A stretch of DNA of 64,000 nt, from the NCBI GenBank assembly GCA_018303405.1, contig JAGVYD010000013.1:1-64000 (forward strand). The letters are read 5' to 3'. Each line of letters opens with the position of its first letter. The first letter of the stretch is position 1. Positions 26,308-35,426 of the stretch are shown piece after piece. Below the pieces are notes generated by a model. The model searched no databases. It was not told where the DNA came from and saw nothing but the letters and a program-made list of their open reading frames with translations. Source of the DNA: Candidatus Woesearchaeota archaeon (GTDB lineage: Archaea; Nanobdellota; Nanobdellia; Woesearchaeales; JABMPP01). Position numbers and translations under genes: made by a program.

Positions 26308-26386
26308 TCATTCCCCCTGTCCTAAATATTCTGTTTTCCCAAACCAAAAACAACTGCAAAACTCAATCTATAATAATGAACAATAT

Positions 26387-26398
26387 CTTATAAAGCTA
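26387..26398 (-). promoter_or_regulatory. Promoter element of the PurA paralogue
   Basis: On the minus strand this reads ATAGCTTTATAA, identical to the promoter of the operon at 19261. It lies about 80 bases before the ATG, which leaves a leader of about 55 bases with GGGGGAA shortly before the start. A nearer TATA-like sequence, AATATTTAG (about 26320-26328), is an alternative. Confidence 0.45.
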
Positions 26399-26551
26399 TC
26401 TGTTTTTACTATTGTTGCATAGTTGCATTTTTTTCATACCGGATAGGTGACATATTCAATGAGAATCGGCCATATCAAAAGGGGCTATTCCAGTAAAATC
26501 CATATACTTCAATCCGCAAAGCATAAATACCCGCTTAAATTCTTTAATCGC

Positions 26552-27022
26552 ATGGCAAAACAGCAGGTAAGCAGGGACACTCCGCTGGCAGAGCTGACGC
26601 TCCGCCGGTATGAGCGGCCTTTTGACCTCAAAAAAAGGGAGCTTGTCAAGAAATTGTGCCTGAGCCTGGGGCTGCTGAATCCCGGAGACTCAAGGGATGT
26701 CATAGTGGACGTCCTTGTCGTGATTTTGGAGTCAAGGAAAACGGGGCAGCCGCTCACATCCGGCGAAATTACTGAAAAAGTTGTGCAAAGCAGGAAGCAG
26801 GAAAAGCTGAAGCTGCTCGGCATAGCGCATTCAAACATAAGGCGCCAGATTTCAAGGCTCAGGAAGCTTTACCTTGTTGAAAAATCAAAGAATCGTTATC
26901 GCATCGCTGAAAATGGGATGCTGCTGGAGGCATTTGCAGAGAAAGTCCAGGATTTTGTCCTGCCCGCAATTGTGAACAGGGTCAGGGATTACCTAAGGCA
27001 GGTTGATGATGAATTCTCATAG
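26552..27022 (+). CDS. Winged-helix DNA-binding protein
   Basis: 156 residues from the ATG at 26552, chosen because a TATA-like CATAAATACCC lies about 25 bases upstream; an in-frame ATG at 26447 would add 35 poorly conserved-looking residues. Residues 55-130 resemble a winged helix: EITEKVVQSRKQEKLKLLGIAHSNIRRQISRLRKLYLVEKSKNRY reads as a helix-turn-helix followed by a wing. The C-terminal 35 residues form a helix that could dimerise. Probably a transcription regulator; its target is not known. Confidence 0.6.
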   Translation: MAKQQVSRDTPLAELTLRRYERPFDLKKRELVKKLCLSLGLLNPGDSRDVIVDVLVVILESRKTGQPLTSGEITEKVVQSRKQEKLKLLGIAHSNIRRQISRLRKLYLVEKSKNRYRIAENGMLLEAFAEKVQDFVLPAIVNRVRDYLRQVDDEFS

Positions 27023-27072
27023 GATGCTGAAAAATTCTTGATTATTTCCTGATCTTCTTGATTATTCCCTAA

Positions 27073-27870
27073 TTATTTTTTGTCCAAAGCCCTTAGGGCA
27101 TTCAATGCCATGAAATGCCGTGCCCAGTTCAGGTACAAGAGCAAAAGCACAAGGTAAGAGAATACAAAGGCCATTTCAGGCAGCTTCTCCAGCAGGTTGC
27201 CAATCCATGATATCATGACAAGCATCAGCCATGCAATAAAAATTCCAGGCAGAATGTAATCCCAGCTTTTGGCCAGCCGCCAGCATGCTTTCATCCCGTC
27301 GGCAAATTTCTTTTGGCTTGCCAATCCGAATACAAATGCAGCATAGGCATAGAAAAAAACCAGCATGACACCTGCGCCAATGACCGGTATTGCATTTGGA
27401 TTGAGGGTTTTTTCAAAGAGCAATGCCATCGACCCTATCAATCCCAGCATGATAAACTTGAAAATGCCAAGCAGCAGCGCTGTCCTGCCAAGCTGGATCC
27501 GTGACTGGCCTTTCGCCCCGGCATTCCTGAAATACGCCTGAAGAATAAAAGCCCTCCAAAACATCCAGTTAATCAGGATTAAAATCAGGCCAATAATGCC
27601 AATTGCCTTTATCTGGGTGACGCTTGCAGCCAGCTGGGCAATCAATTCAGGGGACTGCACATCAGGATTTTGCTCGAATGCATTCATGGCCCCGAATGCC
27701 TGGTCAGTCATGACAAAAAAAAGGATAATTATCAAAAAGAAGATAGAGTAGCCAAGAACATCGAGCCCGAGATTTTTCAGGAACGGCTCCCTGAATCTCC
27801 AGCTCTCAAGGAATGAGGATTTTAGCCCCTGAAGGAATCCATGTGCTGCCTTTGCTTTTCTTTTTGCCAT
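27073..27870 (-). CDS. Polytopic membrane protein, unknown
   Basis: 265 residues with six hydrophobic helices and a basic N-terminus (MAKRKAKAA). The pattern resembles DUF-type channel or permease-like proteins with no known transport motif. It starts four bases after the stop of the 719-residue surface protein and closes the long minus-strand surface operon, so a role in export or anchoring of those proteins is possible but unproven. Confidence 0.6.
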   Translation of the reverse strand: MAKRKAKAAHGFLQGLKSSFLESWRFREPFLKNLGLDVLGYSIFFLIIILFFVMTDQAFGAMNAFEQNPDVQSPELIAQLAASVTQIKAIGIIGLILILINWMFWRAFILQAYFRNAGAKGQSRIQLGRTALLLGIFKFIMLGLIGSMALLFEKTLNPNAIPVIGAGVMLVFFYAYAAFVFGLASQKKFADGMKACWRLAKSWDYILPGIFIAWLMLVMISWIGNLLEKLPEMAFVFSYLVLLLLYLNWARHFMALNALRALDKK

Positions 27871-27874
27871 AAAA

Positions 27875-30028
27875 CTAAATTAATTGCGGCTTTAATAAAT
27901 CTTTGTTATTGCTGTATTGCATGCAGAACTCCAAATGGTCAGCAGCCCTTCCAATCTCAGAATACCATGCTGGCAGGCCTTCATTTGTTGTTTTTACCAC
28001 AACTGTGTTATAATCAAGGTAATTGTCCGGAACATCAAGCTCCGCGGACACCCCTCCAACCATAATCAGGCTGACTTCCACATCTTCAGGGGGGAAGGTG
28101 TAGCCTCCAAATGATTCGCTGTCGGCAAAATAAGTGTGCGGCGAATCCTCTGGGAATTCCAGGTAAAGCTGCGCTTCAATCAGGTACTTGCCCGGCGCGA
28201 GCCTTAATTTCCCGGCCGAGCCCGGCCTGAAATCCCTCACAACATCCTCCCATGTATTCTCATCAGCAGTAAGCCTTGTGACTTTGAGCTCTGAAAGTTT
28301 TTGCCCCGCATGCATGTCAGCTGCCGGGCCAGACAGTTCACAGCTGGCATCGTCGCCAGGCAATGTCAGGTAAGTGGTGTCATAAATCTGCGCCTTGATG
28401 TCATATTCCTTGAGCGGAACCATGGTGTACTCAATCTCTATTCCCTCCTGGTCTTCAAACTGCTCAGAATTGAAAAGGTAATTCGCGCCCATGAACTGCG
28501 GATGCCTTAGCATGACAAGCCCATTGCTGCAAATCGGGAATTTTCCCAAAACTTTTGAATTTGCCTCTGAATAGCCTATGTTGCAAATCCCTGCATTTGG
28601 CGTGCATTGGTATTCAACTGTGGCGCCTGAAATCTTGTTGTTTGGCAAAAGCGAGTTTTTCAATGTTATCTGTATGGGCGGTGTTTGCGGCTGCCCTGGG
28701 TCGCAGTCCAGCAATCCCGGGACTGGCGATGGCACCTCATCATCAGTTTCAAGGGCCAAGTCGCCTGTTTCTGAAATCCTGGGCCAGTTGTCTGCAACAA
28801 CAACAAGTATTGGGAACTGGAAAAGATACTCCTGGCCTTCCTGCTGGTCGTAGATGGTGACAATAAGCGGGAAGGCGAAGCTGTACTGGAACCTGTAAGT
28901 GGTCAGGCATTCGTCTGAAAACGGGTTGCCTGAATCAACTGAAACTGGCGGCTCAAGGATTCCGCTCCTGCCCCACAATCCATTTATCCCGAATGCGAGC
29001 AATGGCTTTGCCTCAAAATCAACTGCAAATTCACTATACTGGTCTTCTGTAATGTTCAGTATCATTCCCGTGAAGAAATTATTCTGCGCCGCCCTGAGGA
29101 AGTCGTCATACTCCTCTGTCTGCAGCACCCTGAGCCTCTCATAATCTGTGTGGTTGATTCGCATGTAAGGGATGTTGTCAGTAAGCATGTACTGGAAATT
29201 ATCCACGACCTGCGCCATGTTCCACCTGGTCTTTTCATTGCACCCTTCCGTGACAAGGCCATAATGCCTCGGCGGCAATTCCTCTGGCGTCTTGCCTTCA
29301 TAGCCAACCATGATGCTGTCCAGCACAGCCCTTTCAAAAATCACGTCGTTTGCTTCCTTGTAAAGGATGTCAGCAGCCAGCTGGTAGACTTTTTTCAGCT
29401 TGACATTAACCTCCCCCCTGAAAAAATTCAGGTCATTTGTCTCGCCTTGCCGTGTGACTTTCAATGGATAATCAAGGTTCACAACAACATTCTGTTCAGT
29501 AATGTCAACTCTTGAGCTGATTGTCCCGAGCTCCTCAACCTCAAATCCCTGCGCTTCCATGCTTTCAAACCCTTCCAGGCATTCGCCGATATGCGCATTG
29601 ACATACCTTTCAATCTGGCTCTGGACAGAATAGTCAGCAGGGGCTTCCTTGTAAAGCAAGGGGACGTTTTCAATAGTGGGCAGACCGTTCTTGTGGAAAA
29701 TCCAGTAGGGCACAAAAACCCCGTCAACAGCCTCGACAAGGTTACCCGGGCTTGACCCTGATGGCTGCTCAAACCTGGGGGAATTCACATCAACCCAGCC
29801 GCCGTGCAAACCTAATTGCACAATTGCCTTTTGCGCTGCCTGGCTTGCGCACCGCGACACAAAATTATCCAATGGCTGGAGCGACAGCGGAACCTGTGTA
29901 ACAACTGGAAAATTCACATTAAGGTCCTCCTCTGCCCTGTAAGTCCTGAAATAGAAGAATAGCGCGCTGCTGAAAAGCAGGACTATTGCAATTATGATAA
30001 ATACAGTTATCTGGCCTCTTTTTTTCAT
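27875..30028 (-). CDS. Large surface protein with pilin-like N-terminus
   Basis: 717 residues from the ATG at 30028. MKKRGQITVFIIIAIVLLFS is a short basic leader plus a single hydrophobic helix, after which nearly 690 residues lie outside the cell. The outside part is rich in beta segments, has scattered cysteines (CDPGQPQ, CTPNAGICNIGY) and several N-glycosylation-type sequons. RGQI resembles class III processing but without Glu at +5. It is part of an operon of six or seven surface proteins. Confidence 0.65.
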   Translation of the reverse strand: MKKRGQITVFIIIAIVLLFSSALFFYFRTYRAEEDLNVNFPVVTQVPLSLQPLDNFVSRCASQAAQKAIVQLGLHGGWVDVNSPRFEQPSGSSPGNLVEAVDGVFVPYWIFHKNGLPTIENVPLLYKEAPADYSVQSQIERYVNAHIGECLEGFESMEAQGFEVEELGTISSRVDITEQNVVVNLDYPLKVTRQGETNDLNFFRGEVNVKLKKVYQLAADILYKEANDVIFERAVLDSIMVGYEGKTPEELPPRHYGLVTEGCNEKTRWNMAQVVDNFQYMLTDNIPYMRINHTDYERLRVLQTEEYDDFLRAAQNNFFTGMILNITEDQYSEFAVDFEAKPLLAFGINGLWGRSGILEPPVSVDSGNPFSDECLTTYRFQYSFAFPLIVTIYDQQEGQEYLFQFPILVVVADNWPRISETGDLALETDDEVPSPVPGLLDCDPGQPQTPPIQITLKNSLLPNNKISGATVEYQCTPNAGICNIGYSEANSKVLGKFPICSNGLVMLRHPQFMGANYLFNSEQFEDQEGIEIEYTMVPLKEYDIKAQIYDTTYLTLPGDDASCELSGPAADMHAGQKLSELKVTRLTADENTWEDVVRDFRPGSAGKLRLAPGKYLIEAQLYLEFPEDSPHTYFADSESFGGYTFPPEDVEVSLIMVGGVSAELDVPDNYLDYNTVVVKTTNEGLPAWYSEIGRAADHLEFCMQYSNNKDLLKPQLI

Positions 30029-30049
30029 GTTCATCTTGATTCTCCCAAG

Positions 30050-31273
30050 CTAACAGTCGCCAAGCGCATGCCCTGGCAGTGCAGTTACCCAGCCGCACCC
30101 GCCGCTTCCGCTGCAAAAGTTCAGGCAGCGCTCCTGCCCGTTGTTGTAGCTGCTTCCGGACTTTGCCTGCACGCAAATTGTGTCATACCTGCACGGCTTG
30201 CCCTGGCAATAAATCGCATCCGTTGCATCATTCATCTGCTTGGCAATGCCGAACAAGTACCATTTCCTGTTTGCGGTGTATGACTGCACTGCAGCATTTG
30301 CAGCAAGGCGGTAAACATAATCGGATTTGCAGCTGTTCGTCAGCCAGATATCCCATGTTGAGTCAGCAACCGGGAAAATCCTGACTTCTATCTCATAATT
30401 GTAAGTCTCATCATCAACCTGCTGCATCCGCCCGGCAAGCCTTACCGAGTCAGCATCCATCTGGGCAAAGTAAGCATTGAGGTCCAATGTAGGGATGTCG
30501 CCGTATGGCCCAACTGCAGGCAACAAGCCATAATGCGCAGGGTTGCTCCCGACTCCTGTCCTGAACACTCTTGCCCCTCCCATTTTTGTGAAATCCTCAT
30601 TTGTATCCTTGCAGGCTGACTGCAGCAATCCTATGCCACCCAACCCAATGCTCTTCACAACAGGGTCGAGCAAATTCTGGATAAATGGAGTAATAATGCT
30701 GCGGATTGCCGATGACAAAGGGGCTTGATTATATTTTACTGGTGCAGCAGCCGGAGGGGTAACAGGGACGGGTTCGAGCGGAGCCAATGGATCCTCAGAC
30801 GATAATTCGACTGTTCCAACAATCGGGGGCATTTCACCGCTTAGAGTTGGGCTTTCAGCAGTGCCGGCAGTGGACTCAGGGGTTAGCACATTTGCGTCAT
30901 AGTAATATGCATTAGCTTCTTCCATTGATGAAAATCCGCCAGGCGCAGTGCTTGCTGGCGATGCCTGCTGTGATGCGGCAGGTGGCGTTTCAACCACTGC
31001 TCGTGTCGCAGCAGCTTGTCCGGCAGTATAGCTTTGCTGGGCATGAGCTGACATCATTTGTCCACTGTACGAAGATGTTGAACCGCTGGCTGTTCCAGTT
31101 GACGGTATTGCAGGGGCAGGGCTGTTTCCTCCAAATATATTATTGACGTAGTTACTCACACCACTAATTCTCCAAGCGCCCTGTGCCATTCCTGCAAGAG
31201 GCATGCACAGGAAAACTATTATCACAACACTTGCAAGCACAATTCTCCTTCCATTTCTTGCGTTATTTATCAT
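30050..31273 (-). CDS. Secreted cysteine-containing protein
   Basis: 407 residues from the ATG at 31273, six bases after the previous stop. A basic N-terminus (NNARNGRR) and a hydrophobic signal (IVLASVVIIVFLCMPLAG) give export. Residues 45-190 are Ala/Ser/Pro/Thr-rich and probably extended. The last third is compact with at least seven cysteines (CQGKPC, CVQAKS, CLNFCSGSGGC) that likely form disulphides. A cell-surface role is inferred; no family recognised. Confidence 0.6.
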   Translation of the reverse strand: MINNARNGRRIVLASVVIIVFLCMPLAGMAQGAWRISGVSNYVNNIFGGNSPAPAIPSTGTASGSTSSYSGQMMSAHAQQSYTAGQAAATRAVVETPPAASQQASPASTAPGGFSSMEEANAYYYDANVLTPESTAGTAESPTLSGEMPPIVGTVELSSEDPLAPLEPVPVTPPAAAPVKYNQAPLSSAIRSIITPFIQNLLDPVVKSIGLGGIGLLQSACKDTNEDFTKMGGARVFRTGVGSNPAHYGLLPAVGPYGDIPTLDLNAYFAQMDADSVRLAGRMQQVDDETYNYEIEVRIFPVADSTWDIWLTNSCKSDYVYRLAANAAVQSYTANRKWYLFGIAKQMNDATDAIYCQGKPCRYDTICVQAKSGSSYNNGQERCLNFCSGSGGCGWVTALPGHALGDC

Positions 31274-31278
31274 CTTTC

Positions 31279-34200
31279 TCAGCAATCCGTCAGCCCGCAA
31301 ATGTCTCCGTCAGGCGGCGTTGCCATGTCAGGCAAGGGCGCTGCTGCGGCACTGTCCAATCCCTCATATCTATTGATCATGTCCTGGGTATCGCTAATCC
31401 TGTCCAGATAATTACCCGCATCAAGCATTGCATAAAGATAACAATATGGCTCATAGGCCAGCCCACCTGTCGGGCAAAGTATCAATTCACCGCCAATTGC
31501 CTCCATTATTTTCTGGACCAAATAATTTACAACAAGCGAGGTAATATAACTCATGACAGCAGATGCCAATAATTGGATTAAGGCCGAGCCCGCATTCGAG
31601 TAAATGCAGCTGAACTCCTCGCTCAGCCTTTGGCACTGCATGTCCTTGCCCATCAATGCCTGTTGCCTTATGCAATAATCCTCAGCAGTGAGAACTGTCT
31701 TTTTCATCTGGAAATATGTATAAAATCCGGTCAGGCAAGTTGGAATCTGGATTGAAGAAAGCCAAATATTCTCTCGAGGGTCTGGGCTGCCAGCTAAAAG
31801 TCCGGCGACGGGAACTCCGCCTGGCAGGACAGTGTCAACGCCCATTGCACTCATTCCAACTCCTGCAATATTAGAACCCTGGCATGTTGCCATCTCGCAC
31901 CAGAATTTGACTTTGTAGACGTCGAGGGGATGAATTGGGCTCCACCATTTCCACGCAAAGAAAAAAACTGACCTTATCGAATCCCCGATAAACGGCATCC
32001 AGCCGGCAACCAAGGATGCAGTAGCACTAATCATGAGCGCCATTGCCCCTGCCTTGCATGCCGGCACAATGAAATCGAGAATCTTCTTGAAATTGTTTGC
32101 CCATCTCTTGGCTGTTTCAATCTCATCTGCATGGTCAGCTATTTTCTTGAAATTCTGCTGCCCGATGTTGACGCCAATCTTTTGCCTTAGCGTGAAAGTG
32201 AATGACTCGTTCTCAAGCTCTACGCTGTTGGTATAGACCTGGGTCGCATCGCCATTTGTTATTTCAAACTGGCAGTTGACTTTTATTTCAGTGTTATCCT
32301 CATCCTTGAGCCAGTCCTCTTCAAGTGCGGGCAATTTCAGGGTGAAGAATATTTTGTGCCTTTCCTCGCCTGTTGACGCGTCCCCGATATAGTTGTTGAC
32401 GCTCCATTCAGTCCCCAGTGTTTGCCCGGGGTATTGCTCGGAAGTGCATTTCCTCGGCCTGAAGAGGAATACTTCCAGGTCTGGCGGGGGGGATGCGCCT
32501 GTATCCTCGCTGAGCTCGGCAACAATTTTTGTCCTGAATCCGTTTTGCGGGGCAAAGCTCGGCTTCAAAAGGTTCCTGTTGATTGATTTCGGCGAAACGC
32601 CTGTCTCGTCATCAACATTGACAATCCAGTATTGGTCAGGTGTTATTGCGCCTCCTTCCCTGTAAACCTCCAGCAGCCCGAAAACATTGTCCTGCTGGCT
32701 GTGTTTGTAATTGCCCGCAACGTCCTCGGTTGAAATGTAAAGCTTGTTGGGCGGGTTTCCTGATTCCGGGTTGTAATTCTGGAAATTCCAGACACATTCC
32801 CATGTATCAGCTTCAATCGCGCTCATTGTGCAGGAATCAGCCTCGGCATATGAGTCAGCGCCTGCGCCCTCATTGAAATTCTTGTTAAGGTCCTTTGTCC
32901 TCAGCATTGTCTTGCCGGGGGAAATGCCGGACAATGCCTCCTCTATTTTTGCAGTAATCCTTACTGAATGCCTCCTCACTGACTGGGGGAAGTCATCCTG
33001 GCTGTTCACAATTTCAACTGACTTGAATTTCGGGGCTGTCTTGTCGACATAGAGGTCTGCATCTCCTGTGCCCGGGCCGTTTCCAAAATCATCCACTGCG
33101 GAAATCTCAACTGTGAACGGATTCCCATCCGGAATCCCGCCTGCGCCCATGTCGTCCAATGACATGCCCGTGGATGCATCATCATCCCCATACCACTGCG
33201 CCCTATATCCTCCTGTGTTTGCTGATTGCTCGTAAACCCTTGTTGGGTTGGGATATGCGTCAAAATTGGCAGTGACCCTTTCCACATCTGAAATCAAGGA
33301 CGCAGAAATTGTGGAGGATATTGTGTTATTCTCGCGGTTAATGTAATATCTGTCATCAAGCGGATCATAATGGTTTGATATAATCAGGGTATCATCTACA
33401 TAAGGCGATTGTGATGCAGCAACTGTCACGCTTGCAGATTCATTGTTGCCAGCAACATCAAAAATATTGATGTAAACCTGCTTGCCAAAGCAGTCAGTGT
33501 CAACTGTGCCAATCCCTGTTGATGCGGTTCCCCAAGTGCAGGTCACTTCTCCGGGATATCCTGGATTTTCTTCGCAGGTTGTAGCAGCTATGCCCTCCCC
33601 TGTTCCCATGTGGCAGTCAGGGCCTTTGGCATATGCCCTTGCGTTTCCTGTTTCTGGCAGTATCCCTGAAGTCTCGTCCCTGGCAATTGTTGTGATCTTC
33701 AGCTTGCCTCCCCTTGACAAGGAAGCAAGGTTGGTTATTTCCGGAATCTGCACAAAGCTCGGCGGCAAATTGTCCAGCTGGGCCTCACAGCCATCCAGTT
33801 CTGCGCATGCAGCATCCTGCAAAATCGGATTGCCTGCATCATCCGCGCCAGTCACTGTGAAAACAACAATGCTTCCATCGCTTCCTGCAACCTCAACATT
33901 CTCGAACTCGCATTCCCATACTCCTGGCACAGAGTTGCCTTTCTGGGCACAGGACTTGATGGACTGTGACACAACGCTGTGCCCCGGGCTCGTTGCCTCG
34001 AGGTGCACATTCTTGTCGCCAAACCCTGAAACACCGCTCAATTCCAGGGGGTCTGAGTCGTTCAGCAAAACCAGGATGGAATTTTCCGTAGCCTTGAGCA
34101 TGTTGATTGTGCCTTTTCTCATAATGCCTTTGATTACAGGCGCAGAATTGTCAAGCTCGTCCTGCGGCATTTCGCTCAATGTCCAGAAATCAGCGTCGCT

Positions 34201-35370
34201 GAACTCATTGCCCTTTAGGTCAGCAACCTTGACGCCCATAGGCTTTGTCTTGTCGCCAGTCCCAACAGTTATTTGCCAGGTCAATTCATACTTGTGCGCA
34301 ATTTCAGTCAGCCGCACAGCCCCTCTCAACTCATCTTCATCAATGTTAAGGTAGTTTGCATCCAGAAGCGGGTTGGCAATTCCCTCATCATCTGTAAAAT
34401 TGGCCTTTACAACAATTGCCTGCCCGAAGCTCACATAATCAGTACTGCTTATTGGGTCGCCGATTACAGTCCCGATTGATTTTTCAAAGCCGCCAGGCCT
34501 TGGAACCGGCTTTGGCGTTTTCAGGTCCAGGAAATAATTGCCGGCCAGGCATGACTGCGCCTGCGCCTGTCCCAATTTGTCATCTGCATCAACGCAGATT
34601 GACACTTCCTCAGAGAACTCCGCCCCGAAATCAGAGATCAGTTCTGTCCTGGGAATCCTCAATGTCTTATTTCCAGCTGGAATCTGGCTGCAGCCAGTGT
34701 TCAAATCTGCCAGGTCCTGGGTGTATTCCTCAGATGAGACCGGGTCATCTGCTTCAGCAATTGTCAGCCTGACTTCATTCAATCCAGCGCATTCCTGCCC
34801 TGTAGCGCCTGAAAATGCCCTGTCGCCAGAGCCATCATTGTAGGTTATTGACAGATAGCCGGGCGGTATGAGCTGCGTCGCAGATTTTATGCTCATAACA
34901 GGCGGTTGGGTGTCCACATAAAAATAAAATCCCTGGCTCGCGATCAATGTCTCGGGCGCCCTGGACAATTCCTGGTAAAGGTTGACATATCCCTCATTCT
35001 CGCCCGGGCTCCATGTGCTGACCGGCGCCTGCGCGTAATCGCACATCATGTAACCGGGGTATTTTACAGAGTTTGCGCATGATTCGCCCGCCCCTCCATA
35101 GGAAAGCAATGTGGTTGGCAAATAAATCGCCAAATATCCTTTTTTGAGCGCCGCAACTTCATCGACAACTGCGTGCGTCCTCACAACAATGTAATCATCA
35201 GGCAGCATCACATTGCTGTCCCTGTGATTATTGAAGTTGGCGTCCTCAGAGCCATAAACTTCCACTGCCCTTATATTCCCTCCGCCAAGGGCAAATGAGC
35301 TGTAGAATGGCAAGCTAATGATAAGGGCAATCATAAACGCTGCAACTTCCCTCAATCCTCTCGAATCCAT
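31279..35370 (-). CDS. Giant surface protein (1363 residues)
   Basis: An N-terminal signal (MDSRGLREVAAFMIALIISL) precedes about 1000 residues of repeated beta-sandwich-like domains, with recurrent DTQPP, DNSAP, DNLPP and DKTAP transitions that mark Ig-like domain boundaries. The C-terminal 250 residues contain hydrophobic segments (AGAMALMISATASLV and others) and many cysteines, so this end may be membrane-embedded. AGAGG precedes the ATG, and a TATA-like TATATATTA lies just upstream (about 35406). Likely an S-layer-like or adhesion protein. Confidence 0.65.
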   Translation of the reverse strand: MDSRGLREVAAFMIALIISLPFYSSFALGGGNIRAVEVYGSEDANFNNHRDSNVMLPDDYIVVRTHAVVDEVAALKKGYLAIYLPTTLLSYGGAGESCANSVKYPGYMMCDYAQAPVSTWSPGENEGYVNLYQELSRAPETLIASQGFYFYVDTQPPVMSIKSATQLIPPGYLSITYNDGSGDRAFSGATGQECAGLNEVRLTIAEADDPVSSEEYTQDLADLNTGCSQIPAGNKTLRIPRTELISDFGAEFSEEVSICVDADDKLGQAQAQSCLAGNYFLDLKTPKPVPRPGGFEKSIGTVIGDPISSTDYVSFGQAIVVKANFTDDEGIANPLLDANYLNIDEDELRGAVRLTEIAHKYELTWQITVGTGDKTKPMGVKVADLKGNEFSDADFWTLSEMPQDELDNSAPVIKGIMRKGTINMLKATENSILVLLNDSDPLELSGVSGFGDKNVHLEATSPGHSVVSQSIKSCAQKGNSVPGVWECEFENVEVAGSDGSIVVFTVTGADDAGNPILQDAACAELDGCEAQLDNLPPSFVQIPEITNLASLSRGGKLKITTIARDETSGILPETGNARAYAKGPDCHMGTGEGIAATTCEENPGYPGEVTCTWGTASTGIGTVDTDCFGKQVYINIFDVAGNNESASVTVAASQSPYVDDTLIISNHYDPLDDRYYINRENNTISSTISASLISDVERVTANFDAYPNPTRVYEQSANTGGYRAQWYGDDDASTGMSLDDMGAGGIPDGNPFTVEISAVDDFGNGPGTGDADLYVDKTAPKFKSVEIVNSQDDFPQSVRRHSVRITAKIEEALSGISPGKTMLRTKDLNKNFNEGAGADSYAEADSCTMSAIEADTWECVWNFQNYNPESGNPPNKLYISTEDVAGNYKHSQQDNVFGLLEVYREGGAITPDQYWIVNVDDETGVSPKSINRNLLKPSFAPQNGFRTKIVAELSEDTGASPPPDLEVFLFRPRKCTSEQYPGQTLGTEWSVNNYIGDASTGEERHKIFFTLKLPALEEDWLKDEDNTEIKVNCQFEITNGDATQVYTNSVELENESFTFTLRQKIGVNIGQQNFKKIADHADEIETAKRWANNFKKILDFIVPACKAGAMALMISATASLVAGWMPFIGDSIRSVFFFAWKWWSPIHPLDVYKVKFWCEMATCQGSNIAGVGMSAMGVDTVLPGGVPVAGLLAGSPDPRENIWLSSIQIPTCLTGFYTYFQMKKTVLTAEDYCIRQQALMGKDMQCQRLSEEFSCIYSNAGSALIQLLASAVMSYITSLVVNYLVQKIMEAIGGELILCPTGGLAYEPYCYLYAMLDAGNYLDRISDTQDMINRYEGLDSAAAAPLPDMATPPDGDICGLTDC

Positions 35371-35426
35371 GTTTTTCCTCTTGCCCGCTCTCTTTATCCT
35401 GATTTAATATATATGGTTTGCGCTGT

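Noticed and set aside
33482-34354. 290-residue open frame opposite the 1363-residue surface protein
   Set aside because: A shadow of a real gene: Ser/Pro-rich composition from the reverse strand, no start signals.
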